From Rikenellaceae bacterium (GTDB taxonomy: Bacteria; Bacteroidota; Bacteroidia; Bacteroidales; Rikenellaceae), in contig SUZS01000016.1 in the NCBI GenBank assembly GCA_015059785.1, positions 1 through 50,248 on the forward strand: a stretch of DNA of 50,248 nt, written 5' to 3'. Position numbers and translations under genes: made by a program. Each line of letters starts with the position of its first letter. Positions within the stretch are counted from its first letter, which is position 1. Under the pieces are notes generated by a model. It was not told the origin of the DNA, ran no database searches, and was given only the letters and a program-made list of their open reading frames with translations. Of this stretch, positions 33,448 through 41,583 are shown in pieces.

Positions 33448-36400
33448 CTACTCCTCTAACCAAGCACCAAGGTCGTCGTAAATCTTATTCGCCATAAATA
33501 CCATAGCCTTGGCAGATGGGTGACAACCCCTGCCAGTCTCTGGGTTATAGTCGTGCTTTGGCATATAGGTCTGGTCGTTGAAGCCATTTACAGCGAGCAG
33601 GTCAACAACCTTTGCATTGTTGCCATAGTGAGCTGCAATCTTATGAATTGACTGCTGAACACCTACGCCAGTATAGTCGCCCACGATGCAGACAATCTTT
33701 GTATCTGCTCTACGCTCCAGAATAAGCTCAATAAGTTTGATATACGCCTCGCAGAAGGTAGTGTCATTCAGAGCCTCAACCTCGGCACGGGTTGTAGCTG
33801 CATCGGCTGCATCAAAATATGGCTTAAGGTCTGCATCACTTGGACCTGCGGTTGCCTTTAGCTCAACAGAGCCATAGAGTGGTGCGTGGTTCTTACTCCA
33901 GTCGTTTGTTCCGCCGTGGATAATAACGATATCTGCCTCGCCAACACCCTGATTGTCAATAAATCGCTTTGCATAGTATGTATCTACTGTAGCAGAAGAG
34001 TTAGCCACGCAAGTACCTGAATATGAGATATTACGCTCAATAGTAGCATCAAGCATCAGCTCATTTGCCAAAATCCACCAATAGGTCTGGGACATAGAGG
34101 TCAAATCGCCATCTGTAGTTGGATAGTGACATCCATAGCCATAAGGCACAATACCTCTAAAGGTAGAGATGCTATCGCCGATAACACTAATGCGCTTCTG
34201 GGTAGATGGAGTTGCCAGATTTGTCGCCATACCCTCAATTACAGGATAACCATCAGCATCCTTAACCCAACTCTTAAGTGGATAGGTACAACTACCGCTA
34301 TATGCCGCAACAGCCGCATTCATATTTGTCAGCAGCTCGTCTGTTGTGGTGATCGCAGCGATATGCTCGCCCAGTACCGGCTTATTATTTGCTGCATCTG
34401 GATTAAAGCTACGCGCCGACTGCTCATAGTAAGCATAGTCTACACTTGCGTGATAGATTCTAGAACCGATACCAGCTGCCAGAGTAGATGGATTTGAGTA
34501 AGTGTCATAGCTAATTCCATCAGTATGGAAACCGCTCCACTTGATTGTTGAATATACGCCGTGGATTGTCGCTGCCGCTGGGCTACCATTCTGGAAACCG
34601 ATAATACCCGCCATAGCGTTATTCTTTGAGGCATAACCAGCTGCAGTGCTAGGTGTATGAATCTCCTCAACGCGAGATGCGCAGTTAAGAATATTCAATG
34701 TACCTGACGACACCTGTGCCCAACCTACAATACCTGCTGCAAGGGTATAACCATTGTTTCCATTATTACCGCGAGCCTCAATGCGACGACCTGCGTATAC
34801 AGAGTTGATAATGTTAAACTTACAAGCTGCATCGTTAACCTTTAGATAGCCCGCAATACCTCCAACAGAGTGCTGGCCTACCAGATTTCCATAGGCAATA
34901 CAGTTGTCAATAGTAGTCTCAACCTTTACAGTAGCAGAGCCAACAATACCACCTACAGAGTACTGTGAGCAGGTAACATTTCCGTAAGACTTACAATCAA
35001 TAATATTAGCCGTACCATAGCTTGAGATTGTACCGACGATACCACCAGCACAAGTTACATAGCTATGAACATCTCCATAAGATACGCAGTTGATTACATT
35101 ACAAGCGCGGTCAGCAGTACTATTACCCTGATAGCCGACAATACCACCGACATTATCCTCACCAGGGATAAATGCGTAGTTGACACAGTCAATAACATGC
35201 GCTGTAGCGTTTGTACCCTCTGCATTAAGAGTCTCAAATGGCTGCAATGCTCCGACAATACCACCTGTATGGTCTCCACGAGATGAGATACAAGCCAACT
35301 GTGAGATAAGACAGTTCTTTGCATATCCAGATGTCAGGTGAGATGTAATACCACCCGTATAGTTATCTGTAAAGTTAGAGACACAACCATCCACAACGCA
35401 GTTGTCAAATGTTGTAACAAATCTTGCTCGTGCAGCGATACCACCGCAGAAGTGGCTACCAGCATCAACAGTAGCACCCTTGGCAAGTGTACACTTGTTA
35501 AACTTTGTACCCGCTGCATACGCCACAATACCGCCACAAAGCTGAGAAGTTGATTTTGCAGCGCCGCTAAATGTTACGCCATCCATTGTACAGCCGTTCA
35601 CATAACCTGCAACACCGCCGACATAACTACCTTCATAGTCCTTACTATCTGCAGGCTCAACGAACTTCACGACTGCAGTACCATTTACAGTAGCATCTAC
35701 ATTGATATTCTCAAATGTGGTATTAAATGCCACACCCACAAGCGCACCAACATTAATATATGAAGAGGTAATATTACTATCCTTGATATTGATATTCTTC
35801 AGCGTTGCACCCTCTGTATAGCCAAATAGACCACACGCCGCAGTGGATGTATTGTTAATAGTAAGACCCGAAATAGTATAGTTACCACCATCATAAACGC
35901 CCTTGAATGGCAGCGATGAGCTATTAAGTGCAGTTGATTCATCATACATATAGACACCGATAGGACCGACTACCGCGCCAGCCAAATCAATATTTGCCAC
36001 CTGACGGTAGTGCTTATCAGCATATGGTGCAGTTGCATCACCAACTCGTATAGTGAGCAACTGCAAGTCAGCCGCTGTGCTAATCAGATATGGATTTGCA
36101 GCCGAGCCATCACCGCCACCCCACTCGCCAGCAATCTCACGGCGAGAAGCAGCATTGTTAAGGTCAATATAGAGGTCGTAATAGGTGTTACGAGCAACCT
36201 GCTTATTATATACATAGGTATAGATAGCCTTATCGGTTGTAACCTCAATATTTCCCTGATACTCTCCCGGAGCAAGAACCATATAGAGAGCCTTTGCATC
36301 AGCTTTAACTGCGCCAACAGCATAAGGTGTATCCAGAGTAGTAGTTACGCTACCGCAGTCGCCACCAGTAAGTGTCAGACCAGCATCAGTGCCACCATTT

Positions 36401-37008
36401 GCAAGGTCAGCAGTAAACTCACCAGCAACAGCTCCAGTGGTATTATAGCTTACAGAGAGCACCTTCTCGCCTGCATAAGCACCCGTAGCGTAGACCTTTG
36501 CCTGCAGCAAAGATGCCATAGGGCGCATAGTTACAGTAGCTGTAAGCTCAGTTCCCAAAGTCACAGGGTAGCCAATCATCGGCATATTAGTCACATTAAA
36601 CAGAGCAGCCTCGGTCTGTCTCTGTGCCTGAGGGATAGTCAGCATAACATCCGAGATGCTCTTAGCATCATTTGCGCCACTATGTGGGAAGTAGACAAAC
36701 ATCTTATCGCCCGCAACAAAATCCTTTGTTGTTGTCGAGCAGAAACCACGACCATCCTGCAAGGCTACAACAGCCTCGGCATTAATGGTCGGAAGTGTAG
36801 CGTCGATATAAACACCCAGCAGCTCCTCTCCATTGCCCTGCCAAGAGTAGAGTCCATCAGTAAAGAGAATACGGGTATTATCATCCAAATCAACATAGAA
36901 GTTCAACTGCTTAGAGGCAAGATTGTTCTCCTCAATAACATCCTTATTACAAGAATTTAGTCCCAAAATTGCAGCAACAGCTACAATGATAATATACAAC
37001 CTCTTCAT
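33448..37008 (-). CDS. Surface lipoprotein: fimbrillin-like, GLUG-type repeats and SGNH hydrolase
   Basis: 1186 residues. Lipoprotein signal MKRLYIIIVAVAAILGLNSC (cysteine 20). Then a fimbrillin-like region (about 30-285; ends with RNTYYDLYIDLN), a long beta-helix-type region (about 290-905) with at least ten GGIVGY-like repeats of the GLUG kind (GGIVGYQGN, GGIVGTISSYG, GGIAGYLKV, AGIVGWAQV), and a C-terminal SGNH/GDSL hydrolase (about 935-1186) with GDSIS (block I), GGTNDW (block III) and GCHPSAKAM (block V His). The parts suggest a surface-anchored adhesin-like stalk carrying an esterase or deacetylase; the substrate is unknown. It follows the small ORF at 37021-37152 by 12 bases, as does the related gene at 8898. 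Confidence 0.85.
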   Translation of the reverse strand: MKRLYIIIVAVAAILGLNSCNKDVIEENNLASKQLNFYVDLDDNTRILFTDGLYSWQGNGEELLGVYIDATLPTINAEAVVALQDGRGFCSTTTKDFVAGDKMFVYFPHSGANDAKSISDVMLTIPQAQRQTEAALFNVTNMPMIGYPVTLGTELTATVTMRPMASLLQAKVYATGAYAGEKVLSVSYNTTGAVAGEFTADLANGGTDAGLTLTGGDCGSVTTTLDTPYAVGAVKADAKALYMVLAPGEYQGNIEVTTDKAIYTYVYNKQVARNTYYDLYIDLNNAASRREIAGEWGGGDGSAANPYLISTAADLQLLTIRVGDATAPYADKHYRQVANIDLAGAVVGPIGVYMYDESTALNSSSLPFKGVYDGGNYTISGLTINNTSTAACGLFGYTEGATLKNINIKDSNITSSYINVGALVGVAFNTTFENINVDATVNGTAVVKFVEPADSKDYEGSYVGGVAGYVNGCTMDGVTFSGAAKSTSQLCGGIVAYAAGTKFNKCTLAKGATVDAGSHFCGGIAARARFVTTFDNCVVDGCVSNFTDNYTGGITSHLTSGYAKNCLISQLACISSRGDHTGGIVGALQPFETLNAEGTNATAHVIDCVNYAFIPGEDNVGGIVGYQGNSTADRACNVINCVSYGDVHSYVTCAGGIVGTISSYGTANIIDCKSYGNVTCSQYSVGGIVGSATVKVETTIDNCIAYGNLVGQHSVGGIAGYLKVNDAACKFNIINSVYAGRRIEARGNNGNNGYTLAAGIVGWAQVSSGTLNILNCASRVEEIHTPSTAAGYASKNNAMAGIIGFQNGSPAAATIHGVYSTIKWSGFHTDGISYDTYSNPSTLAAGIGSRIYHASVDYAYYEQSARSFNPDAANNKPVLGEHIAAITTTDELLTNMNAAVAAYSGSCTYPLKSWVKDADGYPVIEGMATNLATPSTQKRISVIGDSISTFRGIVPYGYGCHYPTTDGDLTSMSQTYWWILANELMLDATIERNISYSGTCVANSSATVDTYYAKRFIDNQGVGEADIVIIHGGTNDWSKNHAPLYGSVELKATAGPSDADLKPYFDAADAATTRAEVEALNDTTFCEAYIKLIELILERRADTKIVCIVGDYTGVGVQQSIHKIAAHYGNNAKVVDLLAVNGFNDQTYMPKHDYNPETGRGCHPSAKAMVFMANKIYDDLGAWLEE

Positions 37009-37020
37009 AGCACCTACATA

Positions 37021-37152
37021 TTAAAGGTTATCCTCTCCGCCAAACTCTGGCTGTTCAAAACTATCAGAGATTGCAAATCCCTGCTCTACATAGACCTCAA
37101 GGTCTTTTAATTCTGGAGCGATATATGCTCCGACGCGACTTGTTTTCATCAT
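37021..37152 (-). CDS. Small ORF (43 aa) preceding a fimbrillin-like lipoprotein gene
   Basis: Two consecutive ATGs (37152, 37149) and a stop at 37021; the ATG of the large lipoprotein gene follows after 12 bases. Core APELKDLEVYVEQGF, acidic tail ending GGEDNL, no signal peptide. It matches the small ORF at 8761 in core sequence, length, acidic end and position. The promoter at 37180 places it first in the transcript, so it is almost surely translated. Function unknown. Confidence 0.65.
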   Translation of the reverse strand: MMKTSRVGAYIAPELKDLEVYVEQGFAISDSFEQPEFGGEDNL

Positions 37153-37179
37153 AAATATAGGTTTTAAGTTTATTTGTTC

Positions 37180-37211
37180 CAAAATTATGAATTTTTATTG
37201 ACACTACCAAC
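37180..37211 (-). promoter_or_regulatory. Promoter of the small ORF/1186-residue lipoprotein transcript
   Basis: Minus-strand GTTG (37208-37211), 20 bases, TAATTTTG (37180-37187). One mismatch in the -33 box. It lies just after the secDF terminator and gives a leader of about 23 bases. Confidence 0.65.
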
Positions 37212-37226
37212 AAATTAAACAAAAAA

Positions 37227-37246
37227 AGGGGTGTGTTCACACCCCT
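37227..37246 (-). terminator. Terminator of secDF
   Basis: Stem AGGGGTGT/ACACCCCT with loop GTTC; a run of seven T follows on the minus strand. Confidence 0.85.
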
Positions 37247-37267
37247 TTTAACAGCAACTACTATCTA

Positions 37268-40204
37268 CTACTTCTTATCCTTCGCTGGGAGCATATCGTA
37301 TGCAAGCGGAGTTGCAATGAAGAGTGAAGAGTATGTACCTACGATAACACCAATAAGCAGTGCAAACACGAAGCCACGGATAGTAGCACCACCGAATACG
37401 AAGATTGCAAGCAGTGTTACAAGGGTTGTACCTGATGTATTGAGGGTACGAGCCAGTGTTGAGCAGAGTGCGTTGTTGATATTGTCGCGAATAGTACGCT
37501 TTGGATAGAGCGCATTGTACTCACGGATACGGTCGAAGATTACCACTGTATCGTTAATTGAGTAACCGATAATGGTAAGGATTGCCGCGATAAATGCCTG
37601 ATCAATCTCAAGGTTGAATGGCATAAATGCGTAGCAGAGTGAGAACAGACCGATAACAATAAACGCATCGTGTACAAGGGCGGCAGTAGCACCAGTAGCC
37701 CACTGCCACTTCTTGAATCGCAGGGTAATGTAGAGACCGATTGCAACAAGTGAGAAGAGAATTGCGAATGATGCACCTGTAGTCATATCCTTTGCAATTG
37801 CAGGACCGATCTTATCTGCAGATACGATACCATTAACATCCTCCTGAGTATTCTTGAATCCGTCAAGGCTAATCTCATAACCATAGAGAGGCTTGAGTGC
37901 GTTGTAAATCAGTACCTCAACCTCCTCTGTTGTAGCCTCTGAAGTATCGTCGTGCTTGTACTGTGTTACAATACGCATCTGGTTCTTCTCACCATACTGC
38001 TTAACCTCAAATGAAGCGTTTGCAGCATCCTCTGCACCAGCAAAGGCCTCAGTAAGCTGTGCACGAACCTGCTCTGCAGTAACATCCTTGTCAAAGCGTA
38101 CAACAAATGTACGACCACCTGTAAACTCAACACCGAGGTTCAGACCCTGGATAAAGAGTGAAACGACTGAGATAAGGATTACAACACTAGAGATAATGTA
38201 AGACATCTTACGCTTGCCGATAAAGTCAAACTTGAAGTTTGTAAGCCAGTTCTCTGACCAACTGCGTGAGAATGATACATTACCCTTCCAACCTGCAATC
38301 CACTCAATAAGCAGACGAGTGATAAAGATTGAGCAGAAGAGTGAAGTGATGATACCGATAATCAGAGTAGTTGCGAAGCCCTGTACTGGGCCATTACCAA
38401 ATACATAGAGAACGATACCTGTGATAATGGTAGTAAGGTTACCGTCGATAATTGCTGAGTATGCGTTAGCAAAACCATCCTTGATAGCAGCAGACAGACC
38501 CTTACCTGCGCGAAGCTCCTCCTTGATACGCTCAAAGATAATCACATTAGAGTCAACGGCCATACCCATTGTAAGCACGATACCCGCGATACCTGGGAGG
38601 GTAAGAACTGCACCGAATGATACAAGAAAACCGATAAGGAGGAATACATTTGTTACCAACGCAATTGAAGCCATCCAACCTGCGGTCTTGTAGAACAGAC
38701 CCATATAGAGCAGTACGAGGATAAACGCGATTACGAATGACATCAAACCAGCGTTGATAGACTCCTGACCAAGTGATGGACCTACTACAGTATCCTGAAT
38801 AATGCGTGCTGGAGCTGGAACCTTACCAGACTTAAGAACATTTGCAAGGTCCTGAGCCTCCTGAATTGTAAAGTTACCAGTGATAGATGAGTTACCACCC
38901 TCAATCTTGTTGCGAACAACTGGAGCAGAGTATACATAACCATCAAGAACGATTGCAATGCACTTACCAATATTGTCAGCAGTAAGCTGTGCCCACTCTG
39001 TAATACCGTTTGAGTTCATAGCCATTGAAACCTCTGCATCAGCACCTGTCTGAGAGTAAGTTGCACGAGCGTCAGAGATTACACCACCATCCAGTGGAGC
39101 CTTACCGTCAGCACGCTCAACCTTGATTGCATAGAGGCAAAGGCGGTTGTCAAACATAGGCTCGCCCTTGATACCCCACTTAAAGGCAACATCTGCTGGG
39201 AAGCAGTCACGAACCTCTGGAAGAGCAAGATACTTGTTGATTGTAGCAACATCGGCTGCAACAGCTGCACCAAGAACAGCACCACCAGCGTAGTCTGGGC
39301 TAAGGAGTGCCAGAAGTGGATTCTGCTCACGAGAGAAACGGCTTGCACTCTCACCCTCAGCAGCAACCTCATCAGTAATAGTTGTAGCTGCTGCATCAGT
39401 AGCAACGCCCTCTGCCTGAAGTGCCTTTACAGCAGCATCTGCACGAACGAGTGCAGGAACAAGCTCAGCACCGTTGTAAGTTGTCCAGAACTCGAGTGAT
39501 GCAGTACCCTGAAGGAGCTTACGAACACGCTCTGGCTCCTTAACACCTGGAAGCTCAACCAAGATACGGTTTGAGTTTGGAAGGCGCTGGATGTTTGGCT
39601 GCATTACACCGAAGTGGTCAATACGGCTACGGATGATGTTGAATGATGCAGAGATAGCATCCTCAGTCTCCTGACGAAGAATCTTCACAACCTCAGCATC
39701 TGACATACCTGGCTGGATATCCTTGCGATCTGGGCTAAGGAAGATATCAACAAGCTTACCGCCGTTGCTTGCCTCGGCATATGCCTCTGCGAAGGTGCCG
39801 ATATAGTCGCCTGTACCCTCCTTAAGAGCCTGTGCTGCCTTCTCAATAGCGGCAATAAATGCTGGATCGTCCTTGCTATGACCGGCAAGTGACTTAACAA
39901 CATCCTCAACCTGAATCTCAAGCATGACATTCATACCACCCTTCAGGTCAAGACCCAAGTTAATCTCCTTCTCCTTGCACTGCTTGTAAGTGAACTGTGC
40001 AATTGCGATGTCGTAAACAACCTTGTTCTGGATAGAATCAAGGTAGTACTGCTCCATTGCAACCTGCTCCTCTGCTGGGAAAGCTGCTGCATACTCTACA
40101 GCGTCCTTCTCTACGCTACGAGTCTTGAGCGAGAAGGTAAGCTGGTAAACGCATGCCAGCGCAAGCAAGATTGCAATCAATTTGATAAAACCTTTACTTT
40201 GCAT
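37268..40204 (-). CDS. secDF: Protein translocase subunit SecDF (fused)
   Basis: 978 residues, inner membrane. SecD and SecF joined in one chain, as is usual in Bacteroidetes; uses the proton gradient to help pull proteins through SecYEG. Seen: GLDLKGGMNVMLEI (about 82-95), the large periplasmic P1 region (about 100-440), the SecD membrane block with GMAVDSNVIIFERI, the SecF start GVEFTGGRTFVVRF (about 685) and the SecF block YSINDTVVIFDRIRE. An insertion rich in alanine (about 260-300) lies in P1. Monocistronic, with its own promoter and terminator. Confidence 0.96.
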   Translation of the reverse strand: MQSKGFIKLIAILLALACVYQLTFSLKTRSVEKDAVEYAAAFPAEEQVAMEQYYLDSIQNKVVYDIAIAQFTYKQCKEKEINLGLDLKGGMNVMLEIQVEDVVKSLAGHSKDDPAFIAAIEKAAQALKEGTGDYIGTFAEAYAEASNGGKLVDIFLSPDRKDIQPGMSDAEVVKILRQETEDAISASFNIIRSRIDHFGVMQPNIQRLPNSNRILVELPGVKEPERVRKLLQGTASLEFWTTYNGAELVPALVRADAAVKALQAEGVATDAAATTITDEVAAEGESASRFSREQNPLLALLSPDYAGGAVLGAAVAADVATINKYLALPEVRDCFPADVAFKWGIKGEPMFDNRLCLYAIKVERADGKAPLDGGVISDARATYSQTGADAEVSMAMNSNGITEWAQLTADNIGKCIAIVLDGYVYSAPVVRNKIEGGNSSITGNFTIQEAQDLANVLKSGKVPAPARIIQDTVVGPSLGQESINAGLMSFVIAFILVLLYMGLFYKTAGWMASIALVTNVFLLIGFLVSFGAVLTLPGIAGIVLTMGMAVDSNVIIFERIKEELRAGKGLSAAIKDGFANAYSAIIDGNLTTIITGIVLYVFGNGPVQGFATTLIIGIITSLFCSIFITRLLIEWIAGWKGNVSFSRSWSENWLTNFKFDFIGKRKMSYIISSVVILISVVSLFIQGLNLGVEFTGGRTFVVRFDKDVTAEQVRAQLTEAFAGAEDAANASFEVKQYGEKNQMRIVTQYKHDDTSEATTEEVEVLIYNALKPLYGYEISLDGFKNTQEDVNGIVSADKIGPAIAKDMTTGASFAILFSLVAIGLYITLRFKKWQWATGATAALVHDAFIVIGLFSLCYAFMPFNLEIDQAFIAAILTIIGYSINDTVVIFDRIREYNALYPKRTIRDNINNALCSTLARTLNTSGTTLVTLLAIFVFGGATIRGFVFALLIGVIVGTYSSLFIATPLAYDMLPAKDKK

Positions 40205-40261
40205 TTGAGTTAAAAATTAAAATTATTTGTTTTTAGTTTTGTTACTATACACAAAAGCACG

Positions 40262-40292
40262 CAAAGATAATTAAATTTTTTCAATTTACAAT
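40262..40292 (-). promoter_or_regulatory. Promoter of secDF
   Basis: Minus-strand ATTG (40289-40292), 19 bases, TATCTTTG (40262-40269); leader of about 52 bases. Confidence 0.65.
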
Positions 40293-40338
40293 CTTGCGCG
40301 CTCTAAATTCATCAATATATATCTATTTTCCCTAAAAA

Positions 40339-40380
40339 ACGGAGGAAATTTAGCCAAAAATCTACATAATACCCCTCCGT
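40339..40380 (-). terminator. Terminator overlapping the stop codon of the membrane protein gene
   Basis: Stem ACGGAGG (40339-40345) with CCTCCGT (40374-40380), loop of 28 bases that contains the stop codon at 40362; T-run beyond 40339 on the minus strand. Confidence 0.55.
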
Positions 40381-40805
40381 TTGAGGTATATTTTGCGAAC
40401 AATGAGCAGTAGTGTCAGCAGAAGATAGACGATATTAAATCCGGCTAAAATATCAAAATCTCTATTCGTAAAGTCAGAATTCAACACAAACGGAAGAGTC
40501 AGAGTTACAACAGAGAGCAGTGTATATAGTGCAGACGACACCTTACCCGCCACCCCTTTAGCATCTATTAGCCACGGAGAAAAGCTACCACTCCTCCAGA
40601 CTCTCAGACCATAGTCTATCCACGGAGAGACCTCCACAGCAAACACGAGCAAGAGAAACATCCACCCGAAGATTAAATACCAATACCTCCACGAGATACT
40701 AGCGAGCAATGCCCAGCCACAAGCGGCCGACATCACTCCCCAATAACCAAAACCGAGCAATAACACCACGGCGGCATATAACCTACTAAAACTCAGTTGT
40801 TTCAT
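40362..40805 (-). CDS. Membrane protein of unknown function, partner of the HEXXH protein
   Basis: 147 residues with four hydrophobic segments (about 9-30, 38-58, 85-108, 120-140). The ATG at 40805 is four bases behind the stop of the HEXXH gene; an upstream TTG in frame is less likely. No motif I recognise. The tight spacing says it is cotranscribed with the metalloprotease-like gene. Confidence 0.65.
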   Translation of the reverse strand: MKQLSFSRLYAAVVLLLGFGYWGVMSAACGWALLASISWRYWYLIFGWMFLLLVFAVEVSPWIDYGLRVWRSGSFSPWLIDAKGVAGKVSSALYTLLSVVTLTLPFVLNSDFTNRDFDILAGFNIVYLLLTLLLIVRKIYLKRRGIM

Positions 40806-40809
40806 ACAA

Positions 40810-41532
40810 TTATCCAAATATATAGGCTAAAATTATGAAAATAACCATCGCCACAATAAGCAGTATCAAGAAGCCCTCCCAGTAGCTTGTCGTAGACTTA
40901 GACTCCTCTGCAGAGACTGAAGCAGCCCTCTCCTTGTAGTACTTATATGGCAAATCCATGTTGAAGAATTTATTTCTCAGATATGCCACCTGCCACTTTT
41001 CGAGATATCCTAAGCGGTGATTTACAGTACGAATAGTGCCGTCAGGAAGGAACTCTGACACATCCCTATCGGATGCTTGATACAGATAATCCCCAAAGCC
41101 GACATAGACAGCGCAAGCATCTGTCACATACTCTATCTTTGACGAGGTATCCTTAAAGCCGTGAATCCAGAGAAACTTATGTGACAACTCATGAGCAATA
41201 ATCGCCACAAGCTCTACAGCTGTATATTTATGTTCTATAAAGCGCTGTTTATCTAACTTAATATAGACATACTTTGAGTCATTGAGATTTATCTGCCCCG
41301 CCACACTCTCAGGCAACTCCTCAAGTTGGATTATAGGGATATACCCCACCATTACCATATGCACCGCTATCTTCTCCGCCACAGTTTGGATATCGTACAT
41401 ACTGTAACTATTCGTCTGCGGCAACGAGTAGTATATCTTAGAGACCTCTGCTGGAAATTTCAGTCCCTTAATTCTCGTACTCAAGTGGTTAGCTATCAAA
41501 TCTAACCCGTGCTCTGTGATATTATTCTTCAT
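40810..41532 (-). CDS. Predicted membrane-anchored HEXXH metalloprotease
   Basis: 240 residues. Zinc-protease motif HELSH (114-118) in the helix VELVAIIAHELSHKFLWIHG, with a possible third ligand in the next helix (E134 or D138 of SKIEYVTDACAVYVGFG). A single C-terminal transmembrane helix (about 218-238) would anchor it with the catalytic domain on the cytoplasmic side, since no signal peptide is present. I do not recognise the family; its substrate is unknown. Cotranscribed with a four-helix membrane protein, which may be a substrate, an anchor or an inhibitor. Confidence 0.7.
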   Translation of the reverse strand: MKNNITEHGLDLIANHLSTRIKGLKFPAEVSKIYYSLPQTNSYSMYDIQTVAEKIAVHMVMVGYIPIIQLEELPESVAGQINLNDSKYVYIKLDKQRFIEHKYTAVELVAIIAHELSHKFLWIHGFKDTSSKIEYVTDACAVYVGFGDYLYQASDRDVSEFLPDGTIRTVNHRLGYLEKWQVAYLRNKFFNMDLPYKYYKERAASVSAEESKSTTSYWEGFLILLIVAMVIFIILAYIFG

Positions 41533-41583
41533 AGTATACCCCTCCCTTTTATTATAGAGGGGTTACTACGAAAAATCTATCAA

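Noticed and set aside
36010..36960. A 316-codon open frame on the plus strand, opposite the 1186-residue lipoprotein gene
   Set aside because: Its translation is rich in Ser, Ile and Cys without domain pattern, there is no promoter, and the opposite strand encodes a clear lipoprotein with recognisable domains.
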